A stretch of DNA of 64,000 nt. Source: Dichotomocladium elegans. Taxonomy: Eukaryota; Mucoromycota; Mucoromycetes; Mucorales; Lichtheimiaceae. The position numbers and the translations under genes are program-made. Below, one piece after another: positions 22,983-36,005 of the stretch; position 1 is the first letter of the stretch, and the number at the start of each line of letters is the position of its first letter. The notes beneath the pieces were generated by a model, which was not told where the DNA came from, did no database searches, and saw only the letters and a program-made list of their open reading frames with translations. The DNA is taken from NCBI GenBank assembly GCA_025716815.1, contig JAIXMN010000024.1, positions 548,261 to 612,260 on the forward strand. Reading direction: 5' to 3'.

Positions 22983-23244
22983 AGGATCAGTGCGGTGTAT
23001 GAGGATAGGAGGAGAATCATTTCTTTTATATGATAAATGATCGTAAGACTGTGCAAGGAAGTAGATGATGGGTCATGGTCCGAGCGCGAATTTTTAATCA
23101 AGAGGGGTGAGGAAAAGGGAATCAGTCACGTTGCTCCGACTGGGCCGGCCGGGCGGGTATCCCGGGGTGGGAGGGGCAACGGGGGATCCCCTTTAGAAAG
23201 CAGCTGCTAATTATACTCCTCCCACTTCCCTCGATTAATTCACC
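22983..23244 (+). promoter_or_regulatory. RPL37 upstream region
   Basis: 262 bp between the phosphatase stop and the RPL37 ATG. It contains a GC-rich block (GGGCCGGCCGGGCGGG near 23140) followed by pyrimidine-rich sequence (CTCCTCCCACTTCCCTC) just before the ATG. Such a pyrimidine tract is common at ribosomal-protein transcription starts. No factor site was identified with confidence. Confidence 0.45.
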
Positions 23245-23952
23245 ATGGTACGTCTATATCAACTCAACGAGATGACGCTCCGAGTAGCAAAGGATTGGGA
23301 TGGATGAATGGATGGACGGATGGATACGAGGCTGAAAACGATCACTACCGTGCGCGACACCACACCTGACATTAACCCATTCCTGATTACGCTTTGCATC
23401 GGAGTGTCCTCGTCATTACAAGTTTATGCTCCCCAATTCTCCTTCTCACAGGCTCTTTTTATTTCTTTTCTTTTTTTAATCATCCGTTGCATCGGTGTGC
23501 GGTTCGAATAGACCAAGGGTACCACCTCGTTTGGTAAGCGTCAGACCAAGACCCACACCTTGTGCCGTCGCTGTGGCAACCGTGCCTACCACAAGCAAAA
23601 GAAGACTTGCGCAAGCTGCGGTTACCCCGCTGCCAAGATCCGCAAGTGTAAGTTCATCTCCCATCGGTGCACGTGGAAAAATGTGCATGCGAATCTAATA
23701 ATGATCTTCTGCTAAACTGTCATTTTCTGAACAGACAACTGGTCTGAGAAGGCTAAGCGCAGAAAGACCACCGGTACTGGCCGTATGCGCCACTTGAAGG
23801 AAGTCCACCGCCGCTTCCTCAACGGTTTCCGCGAGGGTACATTCCATTAAGAGAGATCATCACATGTACAAGAGCTTATGAACTGATCCTCTCTCTTTCA
23901 CTTAGGCACCCAGGCCAAGAAGCAGGTGAAGAAGGCCCAGGCTGACAACTAA
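23245..23952 (+). CDS. RPL37: 60S ribosomal protein eL37
   Basis: Four exons: 23245-23247 (ATG only), 23512-23647, 23735-23836 and 23906-23952, 288 nt in total, 95 aa. The protein binds 5.8S/25S rRNA in the large subunit. Exon 2 starts [20 protein letters not shown] and carries the C4 zinc ribbon: CRRCG and CASCG. Exon 3 has [19 protein letters not shown], and the tail is Lys-rich ([14 protein letters not shown]). Length and sequence are those of the family. Placing only the initiator codon in exon 1 is frequent in fungal ribosomal-protein genes. The first intron is 264 bp, much longer than the others, and may hold regulatory sequence. An AATAAAA lies 15-20 bp after the stop. Confidence 0.97.
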
Positions 23953-25282
23953 ACCAGATGTTCTCAAATAAAAATGCAGCATCGATCCATGTCGTCTTCC
24001 CCCCCCCTTTTCTCTTACATGATTGTTGAGTTTTTCTCCTTGGTTCCCCTTGTTGGGGTGAGGGAATTCTGTGGTTCGGTCAAACAAACGAATGAATGCA
24101 AGACACTCGCACTCCCTCTCGCGGGGAGACAACATCATACAATAAGAAAATATAATACTTTTGCATGTGTTTCTCCTGCGGTCGTGCGCACACAAGATGG
24201 CTGTAACATATCAAAAGGTCTCCAAACAAATGGTGCATTAGGCATGTTTAACGTGCAGAACATCATCTTTGCTGCCGGGATTGTGGGAGGAGGAGGAGGA
24301 GGCTTTTTTGGCTGAAAGAGAGGAGATTTTCCCTCAGGTGCGCACACTCCTCGTCCTTCTCCTATGCTTCCCAGCAAGATAGTCTCCTGTGAATATTGGT
24401 TGTAGAACAAAGAGCCGGGAGGTGGAGGACGAATGTTTCAAAAGCATGGAGGGCTGAATCTTCGAAGCGTGGTGTGAGATATACTTTTTCTTTTGTGCAA
24501 AGATACGCGTTTGGCTATCTTTGAAGGAGTAGAGCGCATGAGCACTCGTTTCTTGCTTCCAACGTGTTTTTCTTTGATGGAGGTCCTCTTTCCTTTTGAC
24601 GTCAACTCTAAAAAAGATCGTCCAAAAATAACCCCAGCCATAGTAGCGGACTATGCATTCCGCGCGTGCCGGAAACGCTCCCACTCGATGCTGACAAGGG
24701 AAACCCCTGTTCCTTTTTGGCTACATTGTTACAGCCGAGGGCTTCTAAATAGGCGGACCCCGAGGGGCGGGGGAGGGGTAGAGAGAGAGAGAGAGAGAGG
24801 CTCAAGAGAAATGAGCGAATGAAAGACGTGTACGCAAGAGAAGAGAGAGTGTGTGTGTGAGTGAAAGAAAGAAAGAGGGCTTGGGCTTTGTCCCGCAAAT
24901 AACAACAACAGCAGCAACCACCCTTTCCCCCTTCTTTCCCCTTCTTAAAGAGACTAAGTCCTGTACGTGCTCGTGTGTGCTTTTATGGTACACGTGTATC
25001 TGAGAGATGGGGGCTGCTCTCGTCTCACGTCCAACTGGAAAGATCCACCGGACTGTGGATTCTTCCCAAAGGGGGCAGGGGAGAGGAAGGAAAAGTGCTC
25101 GCGGGCTGAGTTTAACTTGCCCAGTCGGTGCGATACCATGCCATCCAATAATAGTCGTGACACGATGTCTGCGTCACGGACTTCGGGTCCAACGCCGTAG
25201 CTCCTTTAAATTCCAGCCCCCGCCTCCCACCGCCTTCTCTTCTTTTCTTTTTTCCCTCTTTACACTCTTTGGTTAAGATACA
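23953..25282 (+). promoter_or_regulatory. RPL37 3' flank and actin upstream region
   Basis: 1.3 kb without a gene. It contains short GGA repeats (24288-24302), a (GA)n run (24781-24799), GAAA-rich sequence and a CT-rich leader (25230-25265) just before the actin ATG. Long, low-complexity, pyrimidine-rich upstream regions are typical of strongly expressed genes. Open frames here are short and low-complexity and are not credible proteins. Confidence 0.55.
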
Positions 25283-26886
<1,604 letters not shown>

Positions 26887-29154
26887 ACTCTTTGTTCTTA
26901 ACCGCCTTTCCTATATCCCGTCGTGTGAAGAAGTATGTCTTAGAAAATGGAGTCGACTATTTAATAAACCGAATTTGCATGAATTCTTCATTCGCGTTTG
27001 TTAAATAAGCTCAAAGTCCTATGTATTTGGTGGCATGTGGTTGAGCTGGTGGACTGTTGGTGCGACTTTTGTTGGGGATGGTACACCGGCTTTGGCCAGC
27101 GGCCGTCTGGGGTGGATTCTTTGTGGGTGTCATCCCAGGAAACACCTTGCGCGTTTAGATATGCGGACTAGCATGTTCATGCATTCGCTTTTGATTTCTC
27201 TGCCTCCCTCTCTTTCTTTCAGCGGGTATGGTCCTTGGGCTTACGCTTTTCAGAGCATAGGCTGTGTGCACAGTGATTTTGGGGATATCCGATTGTGTAA
27301 CGGCACTCCGGTTAACGATTCAGGGCCGATTGATATCTTTGCCAGACTGATTCATCCACGGCAGAACAAGATTGCCTGGAGATGGGCATGACCTAAGCGA
27401 TGGGAGAGGTTCTGGGTGGTGGGTGGGGTTTTCGCGCGCCCATGGAAAGCGCCAATGGAGCTGTAATTTTATTGGATTTGAAATGCAAGCCCAAGTGAGA
27501 TACACCAATGACGGTTTGGGTTATGAGATCTTAGCATGAGCTCTAGAACAGGGCAAAGTGGTCGTTGAGGTGGACCATGGGTCGCGTTCCGCACCGCACC
27601 CCTTTCATCGCCCCATCCCCCCATACCGCACAGGGGAGGGCGGATGGAGCGGGTGTACAGCAATGCTTGATCATTGGGATCATGTCGTACGGAGAGGGCG
27701 GGGGGGGTGGTGTGCGTTGGCTCGCTTGGGGTCTTTTGGTATGGGTGTCTCCCAGTGGCGACGGGCGCAGTTCGAGCAACAACAGACAGACCTCGGGGGA
27801 TCCATCGCAGGCTGAGGGCCCGATGAACCCCACCGGAAACATTACCAACAGTGAGCATCGCGGTCGTAGGGGTGCGGTTCGACCTCCCCGTGCAAAAATG
27901 TCCAACGCACACACCAAGGAGAGAGAGAGAGAGAGAAGGAGAAAGAGGGGGGGAACGGGAAGGTGATGGTGGGTGATGGTCAACAAGCCATAGGCCTGCC
28001 CTTACTGTCGTCAAAAAGATGGGCAAGAGCGTCAGCCGCGGTCATTGACACACAGGACAGCAAAGCCTCCTCTCCCGCTCCTCCGCCACCTTCGTGCAAC
28101 TCCACCTCCCCCCCCCCCGCATCATCATGTGATGTGTATGTGAAGGCGCGCGCGCCATGGCTTTTGGGGCCGGAAATGCGTGAAGGCGGACTCTGAATTG
28201 GCGCGGAACGGTATGTTCGTAGCCGCAAGGGGAAGATCCCATCGAGAACAAAGAATACAAGTCTTTGGGAGGGTGCGCTGCAAAATCAAGCGCAATGCAT
28301 CTTTCCATGTTCGTATTCTTTCGCGGGTCTCTTTTGCAAACGGTCAGCGCCCTTTCCTTGTGCGAGAGGCACGTTGTGTTTTTCTTCAGTTTCAATAATC
28401 CACACACATGTGTGCTACACGATAGTTCAATCATTTTTGTAGAAGCAAGAAAACCAGGAAGATCACCATCACCATACATGCTCTTGTTCTTTCATTTGGT
28501 GAACCCAGGCACACGATATTTCTCAAGCTTCGGTCGAACCAGGAATAATCCATGCAGGTCTTTGTGTCTGTGTGTGTGGGAGGGGTAACCTCGTTCGAGA
28601 CAGATAGCTATGCTACTATTCACGGTCTCACACAATCAATTCATTGGAATGCGTTTACGTGTAGAAGAAATTGCCCCATAAGAGATCATCGCATATCCTT
28701 ATTCTTACCGTGCGAATATATATATGTCCATGGATTCTAATTTCACACATTCTCTGCACCACCGCCATATCAAGAATAACGAGACATTGTAGTCTTCATC
28801 GCAATGCGGAGAGCGCACATCAGTTATACTCGATCCCTTCTTGCCCACACAAACATCTTCTACCATTACCCCAACTGCCTTTTTTTTTTTTTAGAAAAAA
28901 AAAATAGAAAGGCAGAATGAGCTGAAAAACCTTCACGTAATTGCTTCATAAGCTTACGGAATTCTTTCTTACTTTATACTATAATTCGCCAAGGCCAAAG
29001 AGGCGCGGGTAAAAAGGAACCGTTTCAATATGAGTTTGCTCATGGGAGGGTGGTCAGGTATATAAATTATGGGGAACAGGAGGACAAAATTAAATACACT
29101 TCCGGTATCGCTTGTAACATTGAAAGGATATACACATATATATGTAACAAGAAC
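26887..29154. other. Gene-free region between actin and the hexokinase-like gene
   Basis: 2.3 kb with no recognisable gene, tRNA or repeat family. The left part holds the actin 3' UTR. 27400-28200 is GC-rich with C/G homopolymers and a (GA)n run (27918-27935), and both strands show open but low-complexity frames. A T/A homopolymer pair is at 28877-28905. It may include regulatory DNA or a non-coding transcript; nothing decides this. Confidence 0.5.
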
Positions 29155-29240
29155 GACTGCTGCTGCTGATGATGATGATGCTGCTGATGCTGCTGCTGCT
29201 GATGCTGACACTGATGCTCTTGCTGGAGTTGCTGCTAAAA
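29155..29240 (+). repeat. GCT/GAT trinucleotide repeat tract
   Basis: Mixed CTG, GCT and GAT triplets over about 85 bp, just downstream of the hexokinase-like stop, so probably in its 3' UTR. Translated it would give Asp/Ala or Leu/Met runs, but no gene context supports coding. Confidence 0.8.
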
Positions 29241-29308
29241 GATGCGTTCGTTGGAGTAGTATCATGTTTTCTTTTTTGGGGGGAAGTCCATGCTGATATG
29301 CGATCGAG

Positions 29309-31117
29309 TTACCGGGCTTCCAAAGCATTCTTCTCTGCCATCATAGCCACGATGGCAGCACCTACTATACGGGAATGCTTAACAATGCCGACAGAGAGTT
29401 TGGAAGCAATTTCGTGCGGGATAAGATCTTTTAGAGTCCGGATGACCCGAGGATGGAATGACGGATAATCCTCGTATATTTCACCACTGATAGCTGTATT
29501 CGCACGATTAGCATGCAGAAGTAGACAAATATAGAGAGAGAGAGATTGTTTGTGTGTGTGTGTGATATGTGGACATGGCTGATACACTCACCAATCGCAC
29601 AACCGCCCTCTTCGGAATCAAATCCGGTTCCATTCTCCACGGTGTGCCGAACAACGGCTGCGATGGCTGCGCCGACCAGCATCGATGCTCGCGTTCCCAC
29701 CATCTCGCACACTCTCTTGACTACTTCACGATCACCGAGTGTACTTCTCGGGAGGTTCATCATATCCTCAATGATGATGCGTGTGTCCTCGAGGTCGTCC
29801 GAGTCATCTGCCTCACACACATACATGTAGCTTGTGTCAAAGCTGTGTGTTCGGTTCAGTGTCTCACTCGAATCGCCGTTAAAGAGAACGTCACGGTCGA
29901 CGAGATAAATAAGAATGTTGCGCACCATCTCTCCCAACGAGATCCCAGTTGTCATCTTTTCAAACATGTGGTACTGCGGATTGATGGATTCTCGGTCTAG
30001 TTTCCTGTCAAACCACGTACACGGTAATGTACGGCGCGAGGAACCAAAATTACACCATTCGGTGTTGATGATCATGGACTTATTCGCCTGCTCTTTGTAG
30101 CACGGATGGTCTCGCAGTTTGGTGACGCGTTGAACAGGTTCATAATAAGCACAATTCGTGCCCAGGCTGTGGACGATACCCAAACGGGTAGATGAGTGTT
30201 GGTAAGCATGAGCTAGTAAGACACAGACAGTGTCTACGAGCACGTGCATTCGTCGCAGAACGTGAGGGTAATATGGGAGAATAAGTGAGTTAGTGAAACA
30301 AATTATGCAAGATTAGAACTGCTGGCTAAGCTCGCCGCATTCCATTTCTCAGTAACCCCCGTCCCTGGTGAATAGGTTTACCATTTGTTATCGCCACCAC
30401 TTCAATGGGCAGACGCTTCAACTGAAGTCGTTCGTGCATCAACTGGGCAATGTCAACGCCCACACCATTAGGATAACTGAAACCATGACCTAGTGACATG
30501 ATCCGCCCATTGTTGAGTGCAGTCTGCTTGATGGCGAAGCAAAGAGAACACGCCATGGGATATACAAAATGTTCCTGGGTCCCCACCCTGCCGAGAAAAT
30601 CAGAGACGCATTCCACAACATAATCAATCAGGACAACAAAGTCATCCCCGCTCATTAGATCTTGTGGAATCTTGTATTGATACTGGTTGATGGCGAGCTT
30701 GCCACCTTCGCCCTTGAGCTTCACCTGGCAAGCGTAAATATCCATCCCGATAATTTCCAGCGCCAGGTAAGTTCCCTTTTCCTGGCCCGTCGGGTAACCT
30801 GTTATTGAGAAAGATCCCGTAAAGCACTTTAGCAACGCATCTCGGATGCAAAATGGGTGTGAAGAAGAAAGCTGGCTGGATTTATAAAAAAAAAAAAAGG
30901 AATTATCGTTCTCACCTGTGACGAAGGAAGGGATCATGTTGAGGTCGCTCGATCTGTCGTCAGCGAGTCCGGCTTTGATCTCCTTTTGGAAATGGTCAAT
31001 AACTACATGCAATGTCTCCTCGTTGAGCCAAAAAAGGTTCGCGAGTTCGTCAAGGGCTTGCTGCTGTTGCAAATTGACATGGTTGAGGTTTTCAAAGAAA
31101 ATCCCGTCGGGGGTCAT
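29309..31117 (-). CDS. Hexokinase-family protein with degenerate phosphate-binding motifs
   Basis: Four exons on the minus strand (31117-30916, 30798-30382, 30233-29592, 29493-29309) sum to 1446 nt, 481 aa, the usual size of a fungal hexokinase. Family features kept: the sugar-domain Asp in NDTVCVLLAHAY (its codon split by intron 2), INTEWCNFGSS, INPQYHMFEKMTTG, and the C-terminal small-domain helices. Features lost: the phosphate-1 motif DLGGTNxR reads EIIGMDIYACQ, phosphate-2 GTGTN reads HSLGTN, and the sugar loop SFPxxQ is CFAIKQ. Normal hexokinases phosphorylate glucose with ATP. This one may bind sugar without good catalysis, like the non-catalytic hexokinase-type regulators known in fungi. 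The function is inferred. Frames and phases agree, so it is a real gene. Confidence 0.87.
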
Positions 31118-31157
31118 TTTTTAATGGAACGAGAGGGAGGGAAGAAAGAAAGCAAAG

Positions 31158-31160
<3 letters not shown>

Positions 31161-31199
<39 letters not shown>
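31161..31199 (+). repeat. (GA)n microsatellite upstream of hexokinase-like gene
   Basis: About twenty GA units begin roughly 45 bp before the start codon (the gene is on the minus strand, so this is a CT tract in its 5' UTR or core promoter). Confidence 0.95.
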
Positions 31200-31203
<4 letters not shown>

Positions 31204-31354
31204 AGCAATGAAGAAATCGAAACCCGAAAAACGCGCCGGCTCAAAGCGGGACAACCTACCTTAAAGAGCACAGACACTTTCACCTCTCAGCGATACATTC
31301 ACACGTACTCGCTCGCTCATGCCCCACAAAATAAGTATTCACACACTCACACAC

Positions 31355-31356
31355 AG

Positions 31357-31387
<31 letters not shown>
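31355..31387 (+). repeat. (TA)n microsatellite
   Basis: About sixteen TA units, 240 bp upstream of the hexokinase-like gene. Confidence 0.95.
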
Positions 31388-31389
<2 letters not shown>

Positions 31390-31929
31390 GTTTGTGTGTA
31401 CAGGACGTTGTGCAACCTCATGAACCGGTTGGCTCGCTGGGGTAAACGTAAAAAAAGAAGGGGGCCCTGATGAGCTTCCCTTGCATGTCAAATCAGGGTC
31501 CGGTTTAACGAGTTTTCAATTGTGCACCAAATTTTCTAGGGCGGACTAGGTCAGATGCAGCGGCAGTTGGGGCTTATGAAATCCTCTTTCTGCCTTTGTC
31601 CACTTGAGTTCCAACCCTACGCTTCTGCATGCTTGGTGACTTGAACTTCATGTGCTACCATTGAAGGCTTGAGAGATATGCGTGATATCGTCCGCGACCC
31701 CCCATCCTTTTCTCATTGGTATAGACGATTTCCCAAAATCAAAGTTTCATGCCACCCTATTCATTAAGATGTCGCACAAATAGGTCGCCAAATGCACTTC
31801 TATAAAGATGTGTAAGTTTTTTTAACCTGATGACCCTTTTTTCGTCCATACACAGCTCTTGCTCCGAGATGCATCATTGATTTCTTCACGAAATGGGCAG
31901 GGTCATACTGTTGTTAAACCTAGTGGCCC

Positions 31930-32880
31930 TGACTTGCAGACTATGTTATCGATGAGAAGACATGCTATCTTCAATCAGCTGTATAGTGTTCCCACACAGA
32001 ACATGTATCTACCTACGTGATCTATCTCTCACAATGATAACTCTGAGCTTATTGCTAAACATATTCCCAAGTGAAAGGATACGGACATTTTAATAAAAAA
32101 ACACCAGCTTTGCGCGCAGTTACACAGCGTACACTGACCACAGGCAAGCCCGGAGTTTTTCAAGCCGATGCTTGATTCAATGTGTTGCCGGGAATTCATA
32201 TCTTTTTCGCACCGCGCGATGGGTGTTGCAGTATGAAAATGGACCTGACGGCATTGAGAAACCTAGAACCGAGTGGTCGTCCACGTATTTGCAGTGAGGA
32301 GTTACATTTTAGAACGGGCTGATGACCATCGATCCATCATCCTGGAGTAACAACCCGCGAGTTTGCGCGACTTTGAGATCCAAAATATCGGTTCATAATC
32401 TATGAAAAAAAGTATATGACTTGTCATTAAAAAGCATTTGGATATGAACAGGAGTAATGATGCTAAGTCCCAACAACGCCTTGATTCCGTGAATTAATGG
32501 CATTTAACCTGTTTTTCCCTTGATAGGTCGAATTTCAATATTAACATGAAGCACACCACGACATGGCCTAAGAATCGGACCTCCGCATTAGGTACCGGAT
32601 CATACCAAAAGAATAAGACGACAATGATCTTGGGTGTAATCATGGGATCATTAAATGTAGCGCAAGACCCCCCCCGTGCCATCAGCCAAGAAAAGAAAGA
32701 GAATGCGGCAAACCCAAATTGCGAGTATAACTACACTTTATCCCAATTCACGAAGGCGAAAATAAATGACATGGATAAGTACAATCATATGAAGGTCCAG
32801 CATTTGTTACATAATACACGTGTTCATAACACCAAAGATATCCTAGGCGTTGAGTCCGGGAGGGCGTTAAATCAATAAAT
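31930..32880 (+). pseudogene. Decayed Tc1-like transposase, remnant T1
   Basis: Aligns in order with remnant T2 (34250-35230): TAACTCTGAGCTTATTGC, the CAGTTACACAGCGTACACTGACC segment, the region around FNINMKHTTTWPKNR (equivalent to HINMKRSMAWSKKG) and a late HNTKDI (NAPIHKAEDI). Stops and indels break every frame, and neither catalytic Asp context survives. Confidence 0.75.
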
Positions 32881-32889
32881 TTCAGTTAT

Positions 32890-34050
32890 CTGATGGGAAC
32901 GAAATAATTCATGTGTCTAATAGCTTGATACATAGTCGTGTTTGCATTATTTTTCTAAGCGCACTTATCGATGTATCGTTCAATTGTATCAACAAGGAGA
33001 CTGAATAGCGTTAGATAGCTTCTTAAAGTGTTAGTATCCGGTTTCAATATTTTGCTCATTAGGGATGATGCTTTCTGTCTTCAAAATCCAATAGAGCTAT
33101 CAAATGATGTTTTGTACCCATTAACATGCAGTGAATTGATGCACCAGGGCAAGGTACTTAATTATATATATGCATCATTCGAGGAAAAGATATTATAATT
33201 ATCTGAAAGATATGTGCAGTTTTCCCATTGGTATTGTGTCGCAAAAGTTGAGATATCTTTCATTGCATTCAGTGTTCGACCCCGAGTTGACATTCTGTTT
33301 GTCTTGTGGTATACTGCAAATAGCTGTCGAGCGTCCTTGCCCTTTCCCCTCTATGTGTCAAAGCTTCTGCTAATTGTGGAGCCATGAGAACGAAGTCTTT
33401 CGTTCTAGTGAACGATTTTGATTCCCAAACATCGCTGCCGCGCTATGATTACGGTGTCTTCCTTTTTTAAGACTTGTGCAGCAATGATTTGCTTCTGTAA
33501 TGTTGCAAATAAGCCGCGTTGCAAGGGGCCATTTCATGTATGCATGTATGACAGTCTTCTACTATTCGAGATCTTTTCATTTACGGATGGTGGAATTATG
33601 TCGCTTCCGACGTCAATATTTCCGATGGAGGAAATCATCGACTTTGTGTTTTATTTTCACCGTCCTGGTAGTTCTGTAGAGGGAGGACAAGTAATTGGAG
33701 AGTCAGGCGGACATAAAAGAGAAATAACTACAGTATAAACTTTGCTCCGGATATCCATCTCAGTACATTGGCCTAGCATAAGTATCGAGATATGAGCACA
33801 TCACTGTAATAATATGTAAATCTTTCTTACAATGCATGTGGAAGAGACTGGAAGACCTACTGATGTTTCACGCTTGTAGGCCAAAACATACATGGAGGCA
33901 CCCAAAGTGCAGGTAGGAGAGGGGTGAAAACCGGGACGGGAAGAAGCAATACAATGGTCATCCGCTAATCCGCCTGGTGTCATGAAGACCGAACATGTCC
34001 GGTTTATAGAATTCATAGTCTGCCTAGAAATCTTTTGCATACGGTGTTTT
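32890..34050. other. AT-rich region with no recognisable gene
   Basis: About 1.2 kb between two Tc1 remnants. Only short frames occur. A minus-strand frame at 33801-34040 has a slightly protein-like composition but no recognised motif. Confidence 0.45.
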
Positions 34051-35260
34051 CAAAAATTAAAGTCGTATCCCAGCCAAGTTCTGAAGTCGCAGGATTACAA
34101 AAATAGAAGTCGCGTTTTGCCCAGAAATCTTTACGCGTGATGACAAAGCAAATGTCGCAATACACGGCGAAAGATGTCGCTCAAAAAAACTTGGCAAATT
34201 CATCTCTACCCATTTACATTCTGAAATGAGCAATTTATTTTTTTACGATGGTCAAGGCCATGTCGTTGATGAAGAAATGTACTCTGCAATCCGTTTGTTC
34301 TCATACAGAATATCTGCTTAGCATATCTTGCAAAGATAACTTTGAGCTTATTGCCACGCACATTCCCAAGAGAAAGGATACAGACATTCGGATGAAAAAA
34401 GCGGGGATCAAGCGCAGTTACGCAGCGTACACTGACCAAGACAAGATCAGATTTTTCAAGCTGATGTTTGAGAAGGTATTGAGTGCATCAACTGCTAGGA
34501 ATCCATGTTCGTTCAGCTCAGCGACGGACATCACAGTACGGAAAGGACCCTGACAGCATTTTTAAGAAACGTAGAGGCAGAGGTCGTTCATGTATTCTCA
34601 ACGAAGAGGATAAGAGTGTTATTTTAGAATGGGTTGTTGAGAATCCGTCAATTGTCCTAGAGCAGCTGATGGAATAACTGCTCCAGAGATTTAACAGTCT
34701 CAAAGTATCCAAAACGACGCTCGATCGATTTATGAAAATCGAATGCAATTTGTCATTGAAAATGGCTTGGTTTCAGCCTGTAGACAGGAATAGCGATGCG
34801 AAGGTCCAAGAACGCCTTGACTGGGTGTGCAGACGGGACAGGACCGACATCGACCTTAGAGAAAACTGCGTTTTTCTTGATGAGTCTGGATTCCATATTA
34901 ACATGAAGCGCAGCATGGCATGGTCCAAGAAAGGGACTTGTGCAGTAGTTACAGTGCCGAATGCAAGAGTAAAAACAGCTACCATCTTGGGAGCAACCTC
35001 GGCATCAGGCATCATTAAATGTAGCTTGAGACTCCCACGACCACTAGCCAAAGAAGAAACAGAGCGGGCCGCCCGCAGCTGCAAGCAAGGAAACTATCAC
35101 TGAACATTATTATCTCAGCTTCCTTAAGGCTACCAATGAAATGGATAAGCATGAACATCTGAAGGGACATTATTTGGTAATGGATAATGCACCCATTCAT
35201 AAAGCTGAGGATATTGATGCGCCTATCTTCCACCCTCACCGCGCCCAGGAGGAGGAATAA
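34051..35260 (+). pseudogene. Decayed Tc1-like transposase, remnant T2
   Basis: Best preserved of the four remnants. An HTH-like N-terminal part (SYAAYTDQDKIRFFKLMFEK), then a frame-shifted middle (KRRGRGRSCILNEEDKSVIL, ending in a stop), then CVFLDESGFHINMKRSMAWS with the first catalytic Asp and, after another frameshift, HYLVMDNAPIHKAEDI with the second. The third motif is absent: homology stops near 35240, after a small internal deletion. The left flank shows TTTTCAAAAATTAAAG, similar to motifs at 38305 and 40485, perhaps transposon ends. Confidence 0.85.
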
Positions 35261-36005
35261 GTATCTTATTCCTAGGAATATGAGTTTCAGATTAGAGAGT
35301 TCCCAGGGTATGTGATATGAATACATGGTCCATAATTAGTATGTCTGCGTTGCACACTCCTATCTTTAAATTGTTAAAGTTTGGTATCCGCGTGGCTACA
35401 TTGTGATGAGCACAATTGTTCCATCAAAAAAGTTGATGTATAAAGGAAACAAGGATGAAAAAATGCAGTAGTAGAATGTTCCCTAAAAAGGAACATGGAT
35501 ACAGTGCATTCATTGCATTTGCCAAGCAATGAATGCTTGACATTGAAGAGGAGGGTGATCTTGAACTCATCCACCAGTTAGAGGGCCGGTTGCAGCGGAT
35601 GAACCAGGAGGCCCTGAGCAGTGCCTACCCCTCACCCCGCTCTCCGGTAACTGTCCAACAGGCTGAAATCGATAACCTATATAACATTTCGTTGTAGTGA
35701 GTATTTTTGCTTATCATATGATATGCACTTCATAGTACCCCATCCACGCAGGTTGGAACGGGGACCTTGATTTACTATAAAATAATGAGGTTCGACCAAG
35801 CCGTTTTTCTTTACCACTTGCGTATTCTAAAACCCGTTACAAACACACTCGTATTACACATCTCTCTCACCTTACACAACTCATACAACCCAAGGCGAAG
35901 AACACAAAAGCACATTCCGACATTAGACGGTAAGGCTTCTAGAATAAGACATGACTAGAAGATTTGTGCTAAGAGATAATATCACAGCCCTCTACTGGTG
36001 AAGAC
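35261..36005 (+). promoter_or_regulatory. Fanzor upstream region
   Basis: Mostly unassigned AT-rich sequence between the end of remnant T2 and the Fanzor ATG. A TACTATAAAATAATG box at about 35772-35786 lies some 225 bp before the ATG and could be a TATA element. A small frame (35533-35697) is listed separately. No clear transposon end was found. Confidence 0.4.
35533..35697 (+). CDS. Small hypothetical ORF upstream of Fanzor
   Basis: 54 codons from an ATG to TAG, in the same direction as Fanzor and about 310 bp before it. The peptide is acidic at the N-terminus and then helical with Gln/Leu (HQLEGRLQRMNQEAL) and a Ser/Pro linker (SAYPSPRSPVTVQQAE). The composition and codon use are protein-like in contrast to the flanks. 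It could be the last exon of a broken gene or a 5' part of the Fanzor transcript: GTGAGT directly overlaps its stop. No function is recognised. Confidence 0.35.
   Translation: MLDIEEEGDLELIHQLEGRLQRMNQEALSSAYPSPRSPVTVQQAEIDNLYNISL

Noticed and set aside
27469..28200. Overlapping long frames on both strands
   Set aside because: GC-rich, low-complexity composition explains the absence of stops; no motif, splice structure or start context.
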